A stretch of 64,000 bases of DNA, taken from positions 12,980,501 through 13,044,500 of the forward strand of contig OY756967.1 of the NCBI GenBank assembly GCA_963580455.1, read 5' to 3'. The stretch comes from Euonymus europaeus (lineage: Eukaryota; Streptophyta; Magnoliopsida; Celastrales; Celastraceae). The notes under the pieces are model-generated. The model saw nothing but the letters and a program-made list of their open reading frames with translations. It searched no databases and was not told where the DNA came from. The translations under genes and the position numbers were made by a program. Below are positions 1 to 13,901 of the stretch, in pieces. Position 1 is the stretch's first letter, and the number at the start of each line of letters is the position of its first letter.

Positions 1-528
1 TCCGTTTGTCATAGAAAGTTGGTGTTTTAGCATCGAAACAATCCTGGAAGCTCATTTTCGTTAAATTTAACATAAAAGAACAATAAAAAGGGTAAACCGA
101 GCAACTTTGATTGTCCGAAGTTGCTCAACTCTTTCTATGGAGGAGCTTTTAACGGTTTTGTCCATTTGTCGTATAAAATTAATGTTTTGGTATCCAAATA
201 ATCTTGGAAGCTTATACTCGTAAAATTTGACTTAGTAGAACAATATAAAGTGTACACCGTGCAACTTTGATTGTCCGAAGTTGCTCAACACTCTCTATTG
301 AAGAGCTTTTAAAGGTTTTGCCCATTTGTCATAGAAAGTTGGTGTTTTGGCAACGAAATAATCCTGGAAGCTCATTTTCTTAAAATTTAACGTTGAAGAA
401 CAAAAAAAAAGTGTACTCCGAGCAACTTTGATAGTCCGAAGTTGTTCAACTCTCTCTATGGAGGAGCTTTTAACGGTTTTCTCCATTTGTCATAGAAAGT
501 TGGTGTTTTGGCATCGAAATAATCGTGC
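1..528 (+). repeat. Irregular monomers at the left edge
   Basis: A few monomers of A and B type that do not belong to the neighbouring 1119-bp higher-order repeat. They include a B monomer with unusual changes (tcgtataaaatt, ggtatccaaat near 168-206) and an A monomer with an A9 run near 401. They probably continue a domain lying outside the window. Confidence 0.75.
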
Positions 529-2810
529 AAGCTCATTTTCGTAAAATTTAACATAAAAGAACAATAAAAAGTGTACACCGAGCAACTTTGATAGTCCGAA
601 GTTGCTCAACTCTCTCTACAGAGGAGCTTTTAACGGTTTTGTCCATTTGTCATAGAAAGTTAATATTTTGGCATCGAAATAATCCTGGAAGCTTATACTC
701 GTAAAATTTGACTTAGTAGAACAATATAAAGTGTACACCGAGCAACTTTGATTTTCCGAAGTTGCTCAACTCTCTCTATGGAGGAGCTTTTACGGTTTTG
801 TCCATTTGTCATAGAAAGTTGGTGTTTTAGCATCGAAATAATCGTGAAAGCTCATTTTTGTAAAATTTAACATAGAAGAACAATAAAAAGTGTACACCGA
901 GCATCTTTGATAGTCCGAAGTTGCTCAACTCTCTCTATGGAGGAGCTTTTAACGGTTTTGTCCATTTTTCATAGAAAGTTGGTGTTTTAGCATCGAAATA
1001 ATCCTGGAAGCTCATTTTCGTAAAATTTAACATAGAAGAACAATAAAAAGTGTACACCGAGCAACTTTGATAGTCCGAAGTTGCTCAACTCTCTCTATGG
1101 AGGAGCTTTTAACGGATTTGTCCATTTGTCATAGAAAGTTAATGTTTTGGCAACGAAATAATCCTGGAAACTTATACTCGTAAAATTTGACTTAGTAGAA
1201 CAATATAAAGTGTACACCGAGCAACTTTGATTGTCCGAAGTTGCTCAACTCTCTCTATGGAGGTGTTTTTAACGGTTTTGTCCATTTGTCATAGAAAGTT
1301 GGTGTTTTGGCATCGAAATAATCCTGGAAGCTCATTTTCGTAAAATTTAACAAAAAAGAACAATAAAAAGTGTCCACCGAGCAACTTTGATAGTCCGAAG
1401 TTGCTCAACTCTCTCTATGGAGGAGCTTTTAACGGTTTTGTCCATTTGTCATAGAAAGTTGGTGTTTTGGCATCGAAATAATCTAGGAAGCTCATTTTCG
1501 TAAAATTTAACTTAGATGAACAATAAAAAGTGTACACCGAGCAACTTTGACAGTACGAAGTTGCTCAACTCTCTCTATGAAGGAGCTTTTAACGGTTTTG
1601 TCCATTTGTCATAGAAAGTTTTTGTTTTGGCATCGAAATAATCCTGGAAGCTCATTTTCGTAAAATTTAACATAAAAGAACAATAAAAAGTGTACACCGA
1701 GCAACTTTGATAGTCCGAAGTTGCTCAACTCTCTCTACAGAGGAGCTTTTAACGGTTTTGTCCATTTGTCATAGAAAGTTAATATTTTGGCATCGAAATA
1801 ATCCTGGAAGCTTATACTCGTAAAATTTGACTTAGTAGAACAATATAAAGTGTACACCGAGCAACTTTGATTTTCCGAAGTTGCTCAACTCTCTCTATGG
1901 AGGAGCTTTTACGGTTTTGTCCATTTGTCATAGAAAGTTGGTGTTTTAGCATCGAAATAATCGTGAAAGCTCATTTTTGTAAAATTTAACATAGAAGAAC
2001 AATAAAAAGTGTACACCGAGCATCTTTGATAGTCCGAAGTTGCTCAACTCTCTCTATGGAGGAGCTTTTAACGGTTTTGTCCATTTTTCATAGAAAGTTG
2101 GTGTTTTAGCATCGAAATAATCCTGGAAGCTCATTTTCGTAAAATTTAACATAGAAGAACAATAAAAAGTGTACACCGAGCAACTTTGATAGTCCGAAGT
2201 TGCTCAACTCTCTCTATGGAGGAGCTTTTAACGGATTTGTCCATTTGTCATAGAAAGTTAATGTTTTGGCAACGAAATAATCCTGGAAACTTATACTCGT
2301 AAAATTTGACTTAGTAGAACAATATAAAGTGTACACCGAGCAACTTTGATTGTCCGAAGTTGCTCAACTCTCTCTATGGAGGTGTTTTTAACGGTTTTGT
2401 CCATTTGTCATAGAAAGTTGGTGTTTTGGCATCGAAATAATCCTGGAAGCTCATTTTCGTAAAATTTAACAAAAAAGAACAATAAAAAGTGTCCACCGAG
2501 CAACTTTGATAGTCCGAAGTTGCTCAACTCTCTCTATGGAGGAGCTTTTAACGGTTTTGTCCATTTGTCATAGAAAGTTGGTGTTTTGGCATCGAAATAA
2601 TCTAGGAAGCTCATTTTCGTAAAATTTAACTTAGATGAACAATAAAAAGTGTACACCGAGCAACTTTGACAGTACGAAGTTGCTCAACTCTCTCTATGAA
2701 GGAGCTTTTAACGGTTTTGTCCATTTGTCATAGAAAGTTTTTGTTTTGGCATCGAAATAATCCTGGAAGCTCATTTTCGTAAAATTTAACATAAAAGAAC
2801 AATAAAAAGT
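529..2810 (+). repeat. 1119-bp (7-mer) higher-order repeat, two copies
   Basis: Units 529-1647 and 1648-2766 look identical by eye, and a third copy begins and stops matching at 2811. The period is 7 x 160 minus 1; the missing base is in 'gaggagcttttacgg' (near 790 and 1909), which lacks one of the two a's. Private markers repeated 1119 bp apart include ctctctacagagg (617 and 1736), gagcatctttg, aacggatttg, aaaaaagaac with tgtccaccg, and tttaacttagatgaac. Confidence 0.93.
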
Positions 2811-3054
2811 TTACACCGAACAACTTTGATAGTCCAAAGTTGCTCAACTCTCTCTATGAAGGAACTTTTAACGGTTTTGTCCATTTGTCATAGAAATTTA
2901 ATTTTTTGGCATCGAAATAATCTTGGAAGCTTATACTCGTAAAATTTGACTTAGTAGAACAATATAAAGTGTACACCGAGCAACTTTGATTGTCCGAAGT
3001 TGCTCAACTCTCTCTCTAGAAGAGCTTTTAACGGTTTTGTCCATTTGTCATAGA
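2811..3054 (+). repeat. Linking monomers between HOR domains
   Basis: About one and a half monomers (an A unit with 'tttacaccgaacaac' and 'gaaggaac', then a B unit) join the 1119-bp domain to the next one without loss of the 160-bp register. The same A-then-B pair occurs repeatedly in the 2238-bp domain (for example 37455-37700), so this is a fragment of that family placed here. Confidence 0.7.
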
Positions 3055-6000
3055 AAGTTGGTGTTTTGGCATCGAAATAATCCTGGAAGCTCATTTTCGT
3101 AAAATTTAACATAGAAGAACAATAAAAAGTGTACACCGAGCAACTTTGATAGTACGAAGTTGCTCAACTCTCTCTATGGAGGAGCTTTTAACGGTTTTGT
3201 CCATTTGTCATTGAAAGTTGGTGTTTTGGCATCGAAATAATTCTGGAAGCTCATTTCCATAAAATTTAACGTAGAAGAACAATAAAAAGTGTACACCGAG
3301 CAACTTTGATAGTCCGAAGTTTCTCAACTCTCTCTATGGAGGAGCTTTTAACGGTTTTGTCCATTTGTCATAGAAAGTTTTTGTTTTGGCATCGAAATAA
3401 TCCTGGAAGCTCATTTTCGTAAAATTTAACATAAAAGAACTATAAAAAGTTTACACCGAGCAACTTTGATAGTCTAAAGTTGCTCAACTCTCTCTATGGA
3501 GAAACTTTTAACGGTTTTTTTCATTTGTCATAGAAATTTAATGTTTTGGCATCGAAATAATCTTCTAAGCTTATACTCGTAAAATTTGACTTAGTAGAAC
3601 AATATAAATTGTACACCGAGCCACTTTGATTGTTCGAAGTTGCTCAACTCTCTCTATGGAGGAGCTTTTAACGGTTTTGTCCATTTGTCATAGAAAGTTT
3701 TTGTTTTGGCATCGAAATAATCCTGGAAGCTCATTTTCGTAAAATTTAACATAAAAGAACTATAAAAAGTGTACATCGAGCAACATTGATTGTCCGAAGT
3801 TGCTCAACTCTTTCTATGGATGAGCTTTTAATGGTTTTGTTCATTTGTCATAGAAATTTAATGTTTTGGCATCGAAATATTCTTGGAAGCTTATACTCGT
3901 AAAATTTGACTCAGTAGAACAATATAAATTGTATACCGAGCAACTTTGATTGTCCGAAGTTGCTCAACTCTCTCTATGGAGGAGCTTTTAACGGTTTTGT
4001 CCATTTTTCATAGAAAGTTGGTGTTTTGGCATCGAAATAATCCTGGAAGCTCATTTTCGTAAAGTTTAACTTAGAAGAACAATAAAAAGTGTACACCGAG
4101 CAACTTTGATTGTCCGAAGTTTCTCAACTCTCTCCATGGAGGAGCTTTTAATGGTTTTGTCTATTTGTCGTAGAAAGTTGGTGTTTTGGCATCGAAATAA
4201 TTCTGGAAGCTCATTTTCGTAAAATTTAACATAAAAGAACAATAAAAAGGGTACACCGAGCAACTTTGATTGTCCGAAGTTTCTCAACTCTTTCTATGGA
4301 GGAGTTTTTAACGGTTTTGTGCATTTGTTATAGAAAGTTAATGTTTTGGCATCAAAATAATCTTGGAAGCTTATACTCGTAAAATTTGACTTAGTAGAAC
4401 AATATAAAGTGTACACCGATCAACTTTGATTGTCCGAAGTTGCTCAACTCTCTCTATGGAGGAGCTTTTAACGGTTTTGTCCATTTGTCATAGAAAGTTT
4501 TTGTTTTGGCATCGAAATAATCTTGAAAGCTTATACTCATAAAATTTGACTTAGTAGAACAATATAAAGTGTACACCGAGCAACTTTGATTGTCCGAAGT
4601 TGCTCAACTCTCTCTAGGGAGGAGCTTTTAACGGTTTTGTCCATTTTTCATAGAAAGTTGGTGTTTTGGCATCGAAATAATCCTGGAAGCTCATTTTCGT
4701 AAAATTTAACATAGAAGAACAATAAAAAGTGTACACCGAGCAACTTTGATTGTCCGAAGTTTCTCAACTCTCTCCATGGAGGAGCTTTTAATGGTTTTGT
4801 CTATTTGTCGTAGAAAGTTGGTGTTTTGGCATCGAAATAATTCTGGAAGCTCATTTTCGTAAAATTTAACATAAAAGAACAATAAAAAGGGTACACCGAG
4901 CAACTTTGATTGTCCGAAGTTTCTCAACTCTTTCTATGGAGGAGCTTTTAACGGTTTTGTGCATTTGTCATAGAAATTTAATGTTTTGGCATCGAAATAT
5001 TCTTGGAAGCTTATACTCGTAAAATTTGACTCAGTAGAACAATATAAATTGTATACCGAGCAACTTTGATTGTCCGAAGTTGCTCAACTCTCTCTATGGA
5101 GGTGGTTTTAACGGTTTTGTCCATTTGTCATAGAAAGTTGGTGTTTTGGCATCGAAATAATCCTGAAAGCTAATTTTCATAAAATTTAAAATAAAAGAAT
5201 AATAAAAAGTGTACACTGAGCAACTTTGATTGTCCGAAGATGCCCAACTCTTTCTATGGAGGTGCTTTTAACGGTTTTGTCCATTTGTCATAGAAAGTTA
5301 ATGTTTTGGCATCGAAATAATCCAGGAAGCTTATACTCGTAAAATTTGACTTAGTAGAACAATATAAAGTGTACACCGAGCAACTTTGATTGTCCGAAGT
5401 TGCTCAACTCTTTCTATGGAGGATCTTTTAACGGTTTTGTCCATTTGTCATAGAAAGTTAATTTTTGGCATCGAAATAATCTTGGAAACTTATACTCGTA
5501 AAATTTGACTTAGTAGAACAATATATAGTGTACACCGAGCAACTTTGATTGTCCGAAGTTGCTCAACTCTCTCTATGGAGGAGCTTTTAACGGTTTTGTC
5601 CATTTTTCATAGAAAGTTGGTGTTTTGGCATCGAAATAATCCTGGAAGCTCATTTTCGTAAAATTTAACTTAGAAGAACAATAAAAAGTGTACACCGAGC
5701 AACTTTGATTGTCCGAAGTTTCTCAACTCTCTCCATGGAGGAGCTTTTAATGGTTTTGTCTATTTGTCGTAGAAAGTTGGTGTTTTGGCATTGAAATAAT
5801 TCTGGAAGCTCATTTTCGTAAAATTTAACATAAAAGAACAATAAAAAGGGTACACCGAGCAACTTTGATTGTCCGAAGTTTCTCAACTCTCTCTATGGAG
5901 GAGCTTTTAACGGTTTTGTCCATTTGTCATTGAAAGTTGGTGTTTTGGCATCGAAATAATCCTGGAAGCTCATTTTCGTAAAATTTAACATAGAAGAACA

Positions 6001-6830
6001 ATAAAAAGTGTACACCGAGCAACTTTGATAGTACGAAGTTGCTCAACTCTCTCTATGGAGGAGCTTTTAACGGTTTTGTCCATTTGTCATTGAAAGTTGG
6101 TGTTTTGGCATCGAAATAATTCTGGAAGCTCATTTCCATAAAATTTAACGTAGAAGAACAATAAAAAGTGTACACCGAGCAACTTTGATAGTCCGAAGTT
6201 TCTCAACTCTCTCTATGGAGGAGCTTTTAACGGTTTTGTCCATTTGTCATAGAAAGTTTTTGTTTTGGCATCGAAATAATCCTGGAAGCTCATTTTCGTA
6301 AAATTTAACATAAAGGAACTATAAAAAGTTTACACCGAGCAACTTTGATAGTCTAAAGTTGCTCAACTCTCTCTATGGAGAAACTTTTAACGGTTTTTTT
6401 CATTTGTCATAGAAATTTAATGTTTTGGCATCGAAATAATCTTGTAAGCTTATACTCGTAAAATTTGACTTAGTAGAACAATATAAATTGTACACCGAGC
6501 CACTTTGATTGTTCGAAGTTGCTCAACTCTCTCTATGGAGGGGCTTTTAACGGTTTTGTCCATTTGTCATAGAAAGTTTTTGTTTTGGCATCGAAATAAT
6601 CCTGGAAGCTCATTTTCGTAAAATTTAACATAAAAGAACTATAAAAAGTGTACATCGAGCAACATTGATTGTCCGAAGTTGCTCAACTCTTTCTATGGAT
6701 GAGCTTTTAATGGTTTTGTTCATTTGTCATAGAAATTTAATGTTTTGGCATCGAAATATTCTTGGAAGCTTATACTCGTAAAATTTGACTCAGTAGAACA
6801 ATATAAATTGTATACCGAGCAACTTTGATT
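3055..6830 (+). repeat. Mosaic domain with a 2879-bp offset duplication
   Basis: Segment 3055-4280 recurs at 5934-7159, with an offset of 2879 (18 x 160 minus 1). Shared private marks are 'catttccat' (3253 and 6132), 'gagaaacttttaacggtttttt' (near 3500 and 6379), 'gttcgaag' after 'gagccac', and 'gcaacattg'. A few substitutions separate the copies (cttctaagc versus cttgtaagc; taaaagaac versus taaaggaac). The single-base deficit comes from 'ttaatttttgg' near 5461. The interval 4281-5933 contains further partial repeats, including a monomer with 'tcgaaatattcttgg' and 'ttgtatacc' near 3870-3940 and again exactly 1120 bp later. Confidence 0.85.
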
Positions 6831-8256
6831 GTCCGAAGTTGCTCAACTCTCTCTATGGAGGAGCTTTTAACGGTTTTGTCCATTTTTCATAGAAAGTTGG
6901 TGTTTTGGCATCGAAATAATCCTGGAAGCTCATTTTCGTAAAATTTAACTTAGAAGAACAATAAAAAGTGTACACCGAGCAACTTTGATTGTCCGAAGTT
7001 TCTCAACTCTCTCCATGGAGGAGCTTTTAATGGTTTTGTCTATTTGTCGTAGAAAGTTGGTGTTTTGGCATCGAAATAATTCTGGAAGCTCATTTTCGTA
7101 AAATTTAACATAAAAGAACAATAAAAAGGGTACACCGAGCAACTTTGATTGTCCGAAGTTTCTCAACTCTCTCTATGGAGGAGCTTTTAACGGTTTTGTC
7201 CATTTGTCATTGAAAGTTGGTGTTTTGGCATCGAAATAATCCTGGAAGCTCATTTTCGTAAAATTTAACATAGAAGAACAATAAAAAGTGTACACCGAGC
7301 AACTTTGATAGTACGAAGTTGCTCAACTCTCTCTATGGAGGAGCTTTTAACGGTTTTGTCCATTTGTCATTGAAAGTTTTTGTTTTGGCATCGAAATAAT
7401 CTTGAAAGCTTATACTCATAAAATTTGACTTAGTAGAACAATATAAAGTGTACACCGAGCAACTTTGATTGTCCGAAGTTGCTCAACTCTCTCTATGGAG
7501 GAGCTTTTAACGGTTTTGTCCATTTTTCATAGAAAGTTGGTGTTTTGGCATCGAAATAATCCTGGAAGCTCATTTTCGTAAAATTTAACATAGAAGAACA
7601 ATAAAAAGTGTACACCGAGCAACTTTGATTGTCCGAAGTTTCTCAACTCTCTCCATGGAGGAGCTTTTAATGGTTTTGTCTATTTGTCGTAGAAAGTTGG
7701 TGTTTTGGCATCGAAATAATTCTGGAAGCTCATTTTCGTAAAATTTAACATAAAAGAACAATAAAAAGGGTACACCGAGCAACTTTGATTGTCCGAAGTT
7801 TCTCAACTCTTTCTATGGAGGAGCTTTTAACGGTTTTGTGCATTTGTTATAGAAAGTTAATGTTTTGGCATCAAAATAATCTTGGAAGCTTATACTCGTA
7901 AAATTTGACTTAGTAGAACAATATAAAGTGTACACCGAGCAACTTTGATTGTCCGAAGTTGCTCAACTCTCTCTATGGAGGAGCTTTTAACGGTTTTGTC
8001 CATTTGTCATAGAAAGTTTTTGTTTTGGCATCGAAATAATCTTGAAAGCTTATACTCATAAAATTTGACTTAGTAGAACAATATAAAGTGTACACAGAGC
8101 AACTTTGATTGTCCGAAGTTGCTCAACTCTCTCTATGGAGGAGCTTTTAACGGTTTTGTCCATTTGTCATTGAAAGTTGGTGTTTTGGCATCGAAATAAT
8201 TCTGGAAGCTCATTTTCGTAAAATTTAACGTAGAAGAACATTAAAAAGTGTACACC

Positions 8257-8407
8257 GAGCAACTTTTGATAGTCCGAGGTTTCTCAACTCTCTCTATGGA
8301 GGAGCTTTTAACGGTTTTGTCCATTTGTCATAGAAAGTTTTTGTTTTGGCATCGAAATAATCCTGGAAGCTCATTTTCGTAAAATTTAACATTAAAAAGT
8401 TTACACC
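8257..8407 (+). repeat. Short 151-bp monomer variant (also at 11608-11758, 17675-17825, 21026-21176)
   Basis: Compared with the standard unit, this monomer has one extra t (caacttttgatag) and a 10-bp deletion that joins 'tttaacat' directly to 'taaaaagttt'. The net length is 151 bp. It occurs exactly once in each 3351-bp unit and nowhere else that I found. The related monomers near 3420, 6300, 38090 and 42410 keep the 10 bp, so the short form is the derived state. Confidence 0.9.
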
Positions 8408-11127
8408 GAGCAACTTTGATAGTCTAAAGTTGCTCAACTCTCTCTATGGAGGAACTTTTAACGGTTTTGTTCATTTGTCATAGAAATTTAATGTTTTGGC
8501 ATCGAAATAATCTTGGAAGCTTATACTCGTAAAATTTGACTTAGTAGAACAATATAAATTGTACACCGAGCCACTTTGATTGTTCGAAGTTGCTCAACTC
8601 TCTCTATGGAGGAGCTTTTAACGGTTTTGTCTATTTGTCATAGAAAGTTAATGTTTTGGCATCAAAATAATCTTGGAAGCTTATACTCGTAAAATTTGAC
8701 TTAGTAGAACAATATAAAGTGTACACCGAGCAATGTTGATAGTCCGAAGTTGCTCAACTCTCTCTACGGAGGAGCTTTTAACGGTTTTGTCAATTTTTCA
8801 TAGAAAGTTGGTGTCTTGGCATCGAAATAATCCTGGAAGCTCATTTTCGTAAAATTTAACATAGAAGAACAATAAAAAGTGTACACCGAGTAACTTTGAT
8901 AGTCCGAAGTTGCTCAACTCTCTCTATGGAGGTGCTTTTAATGGTTTTGTCCATTTGTCATAGAAAGTTGGTGTTTTGGAATCGAAATAATCGTGCAAGC
9001 TCATTTTCGTAAAATTTAACATAGAACAACAATAAAAAGTGTACACCGAGCAACTTTGATTGTCCGAAGGTGCTCAACTCTTTCTATGGAGGAGCTTTTA
9101 ACGGTTTTGTCCATTTGTCATAGAAATTTAATGTTTTGGCATCGAAATAATCTTGGAAGCTTATACACGTAAAATTTGACTTAGTAGAACAATATAAAGT
9201 GTTCACCGAGCAACTTTGATTGTCCGAAGTTGCTCAACTCTCTCTATAGAAGAGCTTTTTACGGTTTTGTCCATTTGTCATAGAAAGTTGGTGTTTTGGC
9301 ATCGAAATAATCCTGGAAGCTCATTTTCGTAAAATTTAACAAAGAAGAATAATAAAAAGTGTACACCGAGCAACTTTGATTGTCCGAAGATGCCTAACTC
9401 TTTCTATGGAGGTGCTTTTAACGGTTTTGTCCATTTGTGATAAAAAGTTAATGTTTTGGCATCGAAATAATCCTGGAAGCTTATACACGTAAAATTTGAC
9501 TTAGTAGAACAATATAAAGTGTTCACCGAGCAACTTTGATTGTCCGAAGTTGCTCAACTCTCTCTATAGAAGAGCTTTTTACGGTTTTGTCCATTTGTCA
9601 TAGAAAGTTGGTGTTTTGGCATCGAAATAATCCTGGAAGCTCATTTTCGTAAAATTTAACATAGAAGAACAATAAAAAGTGTACACCGAGCAACTTTGAT
9701 AGTCCGAAGTTGCTCAACTCTCTCTATGGAGGTGCTTTTAATGGTTTTGTCCATTTGTCATAGAAAGTTGGTGTTTTGGCATCGAAATAATCCTGGAAGC
9801 TCATTTTCGTAAAATTTAACATAGAAGAACAATAAAAAGTGTACACCGAGCAATTTTGATAGTCCGAAGTTGCTCAACTCTCTCTATAGAAGAGCTTTTT
9901 ACGGTTTTGTCCATTTGTCATAGAAAGTTGGTGTTTTGGCATCGAAATAATCCTGGAAGCTCATTTTCTTAAAATTTAATGTAGAAGAACAAAAAAAAGT
10001 GTACACCGAGCAACTTTAATAGTCCGAAGTTGCTCAACTCTCTCTATGGAGGAGCTTTTAACGGTTTTGTCCATTTTTCATAAAAAGTTGGTGTTTTGGC
10101 ATCGAAATAATCCTGGAAGCTCATTTTCGTAAAATTTAACATAGAAGAACAATAAAAAGTGTACACCGAGCAACTTTGATAGTCCGAAGTTGCTCAACTC
10201 TCTCTATGGAGGAGCTTTTAACGGTTTTGTCAATTTGTCATAGAAAGTTGGTATTTTGGAATCGAAATAATCATGCAAGCTCATTTTCGTATAATTTAAC
10301 ATAAAAGAATAATAAAAAGTGTACACCGAGCAACTTTGATTGTCCGAAGTTGCTCAACTCTTTCTATGGAGGAGCTTTTAACGGTTTTGTCCATTTGTCA
10401 TAGAAAGTTGGTGTTTTGGCATCGAAATAATCCTGGAAGCTCATTTTCGTAAAATTTAACGTAAAAGAACAATAAAAAGTGTACACCGAGCAACTTTGAT
10501 TGTCCGAAGTTGCTCAACTCTCTCTATGGAGGTAGTTTTAACGGTTTTGTCCATTTGTCATTGAAAGTTGGTGTTTTGGCATCGAAATAATCCTGGAAGC
10601 TCATTTTCGTAAAATTTAACATAGAAGAACAATAAAAAGTGTACACCGAGCAACTTTGATAGTACGAAGTTGCTCAACTCTCTCTATGGAGGAGCTTTTA
10701 ACGGTTTTGTCCATTTGTCATTGAAAGTTTTTGTTTTGGCATCGAAATAATCTTGAAAGCTTATACTCATAAAATTTGACTTAGTAGAACAATATAAAGT
10801 GTACACCGAGCAACTTTGATTGTCCGAAGTTGCTCAACTCTCTCTATGGAGGAGCTTTTAACGGTTTTGTCCATTTTTCATAGAAAGTTGGTGTTTTGGC
10901 ATCGAAATAATCCTGGAAGCTCATTTTCGTAAAATTTAACATAGAAGAACAATAAAAAGTGTACACCGAGCAACTTTGATTGTCCGAAGTTTCTCAACTC
11001 TCTCCATGGAGGAGCTTTTAATGGTTTTGTCTATTTGTCGTAGAAAGTTGGTGTTTTGGCATCGAAATAATTCTGGAAGCTCATTTTCGTAAAATTTAAC
11101 ATAAAAGAACAATAAAAAGGGTACACC

Positions 11128-11287
11128 GAGCAACTTTGATTGTCCGAAGTTTCTCAACTCTTTCTATGGAGGAGCTTTTAACGGTTTTGTGCATTTGTTA
11201 TAGAAAGTTAATGTTTTGGCATCAAAATAATCTTGGAAGCTTATACTCGTAAAATTTGACTTAGTAGAACAATATAAAGTGTACACC
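11128..11287 (+). repeat. Representative type B monomer (160 bp)
   Basis: Type B differs from type A in linked positions: gttaatgtttt replaces gttggtgtttt; ggaagcttatactcg (an AAGCTT hexamer) replaces ggaagctcattttcg; tttgacttagtagaac replaces tttaacatagaagaac; and caatataaag replaces caataaaaag. These differences almost always travel together, so B is a separate subfamily and not random variation. B monomers are interspersed among A monomers at fixed places inside each higher-order repeat, for example A-B-A-A-B in the 798-bp unit. Confidence 0.93.
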
Positions 11288-13901
11288 GAGCAACTTTGAT
11301 TGTCCGAAGTTGCTCAACTCTCTCTATGGAGGAGCTTTTAACGGTTTTGTCCATTTGTCATAGAAAGTTTTTGTTTTGGCATCGAAATAATCTTGAAAGC
11401 TTATACTCATAAAATTTGACTTAGTAGAACAATATAAAGTGTACACAGAGCAACTTTGATTGTCCGAAGTTGCTCAACTCTCTCTATGGAGGAGCTTTTA
11501 ACGGTTTTGTCCATTTGTCATTGAAAGTTGGTGTTTTGGCATCGAAATAATTCTGGAAGCTCATTTTCGTAAAATTTAACGTAGAAGAACATTAAAAAGT
11601 GTACACCGAGCAACTTTTGATAGTCCGAGGTTTCTCAACTCTCTCTATGGAGGAGCTTTTAACGGTTTTGTCCATTTGTCATAGAAAGTTTTTGTTTTGG
11701 CATCGAAATAATCCTGGAAGCTCATTTTCGTAAAATTTAACATTAAAAAGTTTACACCGAGCAACTTTGATAGTCTAAAGTTGCTCAACTCTCTCTATGG
11801 AGGAACTTTTAACGGTTTTGTTCATTTGTCATAGAAATTTAATGTTTTGGCATCGAAATAATCTTGGAAGCTTATACTCGTAAAATTTGACTTAGTAGAA
11901 CAATATAAATTGTACACCGAGCCACTTTGATTGTTCGAAGTTGCTCAACTCTCTCTATGGAGGAGCTTTTAACGGTTTTGTCTATTTGTCATAGAAAGTT
12001 AATGTTTTGGCATCAAAATAATCTTGGAAGCTTATACTCGTAAAATTTGACTTAGTAGAACAATATAAAGTGTACACCGAGCAATGTTGATAGTCCGAAG
12101 TTGCTCAACTCTCTCTACGGAGGAGCTTTTAACGGTTTTGTCAATTTTTCATAGAAAGTTGGTGTCTTGGCATCGAAATAATCCTGGAAGCTCATTTTCG
12201 TAAAATTTAACATAGAAGAACAATAAAAAGTGTACACCGAGTAACTTTGATAGTCCGAAGTTGCTCAACTCTCTCTATGGAGGTGCTTTTAATGGTTTTG
12301 TCCATTTGTCATAGAAAGTTGGTGTTTTGGAATCGAAATAATCGTGCAAGCTCATTTTCGTAAAATTTAACATAGAACAACAATAAAAAGTGTACACCGA
12401 GCAACTTTGATTGTCCGAAGGTGCTCAACTCTTTCTATGGAGGAGCTTTTAACGGTTTTGTCCATTTGTCATAGAAATTTAATGTTTTGGCATCGAAATA
12501 ATCTTGGAAGCTTATACACGTAAAATTTGACTTAGTAGAACAATATAAAGTGTTCACCGAGCAACTTTGATTGTCCGAAGTTGCTCAACTCTCTCTATAG
12601 AAGAGCTTTTTACGGTTTTGTCCATTTGTCATAGAAAGTTGGTGTTTTGGCATCGAAATAATCCTGGAACCTCATTTTCGTAAAATTTAACAAAGAAGAA
12701 TAATAAAAAGTGTACACCGAGCAACTTTGATTGTCCGAAGATGCCTAACTCTTTCTATGGAGGTGCTTTTAACGGTTTTGTCCATTTGTGATAAAAAGTT
12801 AATGTTTTGGCATCGAAATAATCCTGGAAGCTTATACACGTAAAATTTGACTTAGTAGAACAATATAAAGTGTTCACCGAGCAACTTTGATTGTCCGAAG
12901 TTGCTCAACTCTCTCTATAGAAGAGCTTTTTACGGTTTTGTCCATTTGTCATAGAAAGTTGGTGTTTTGGCATCGAAATAATCCTGGAAGCTCATTTTCG
13001 TAAAATTTAACATAGAAGAACAATAAAAAGTGTACACCGAGCAACTTTGATAGTCCGAAGTTGCTCAACTCTCTCTATGGAGGTGCTTTTAATGGTTTTG
13101 TCCATTTGTCATAGAAAGTTGGTGTTTTGGCATCGAAATAATCCTGGAAGCTCATTTTCGTAAAATTTAACATAGAAGAACAATAAAAAGTGTACACCGA
13201 GCAATTTTGATAGTCCGAAGTTGCTCAACTCTCTCTATAGAAGAGCTTTTTACGGTTTTGTCCATTTGTCATAGAAAGTTGGTGTTTTGGCATCGAAATA
13301 ATCCTGGAAGCTCATTTTCTTAAAATTTAATGTAGAAGAACAAAAAAAAGTGTACACCGAGCAACTTTAATAGTCCGAAGTTGCTCAACTCTCTCTATGG
13401 AGGAGCTTTTAACGGTTTTGTCCATTTTTCATAAAAAGTTGGTGTTTTGGCATCGAAATAATCCTGGAAGCTCATTTTCGTAAAATTTAACATAGAAGAA
13501 CAATAAAAAGTGTACACCGAGCAACTTTGATAGTCCGAAGTTGCTCAACTCTCTCTATGGAGGAGCTTTTAACGGTTTTGTCAATTTGTCATAGAAAGTT
13601 GGTATTTTGGAATCGAAATAATCATGCAAGCTCATTTTCGTATAATTTAACATAAAAGAATAATAAAAAGTGTACACCGAGCAACTTTGATTGTCCGAAG
13701 TTGCTCAACTCTTTCTATGGAGGAGCTTTTAACGGTTTTGTCCATTTGTCATAGAAAGTTGGTGTTTTGGCATCGAAATAATCCTGGAAGCTCATTTTCG
13801 TAAAATTTAACTTAGAAGAACAATAAAAAGTGTACACCGAGCAACTTTGATTGTCCGAAGTTGCTCAACTCTCTCTATGGAGGTAGTTTTAACGGTTTTG
13901 T

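Larger units (their letters stand above)
7200..13901 (+). repeat. 3351-bp (21-mer) HOR pair inside super-HOR copy 1
   Basis: Units 7200-10550 and 10551-13901 match at nearly every position. The period is 21 x 160 minus 9. Marks shared 3351 bp apart include 'ggtgtcttggc', 'ctctctacggagg', 'gaatcgaaataatcgtgcaag', 'gtgataaaaagtt' and 'ggaggtagttttaacgg'. Differences between the two units include 'ggaagctc' versus 'ggaacctc' near 9316 and 12667, and 'tttaacgtaaaag' versus 'tttaacttagaag' near 10457 and 13808. Confidence 0.92.
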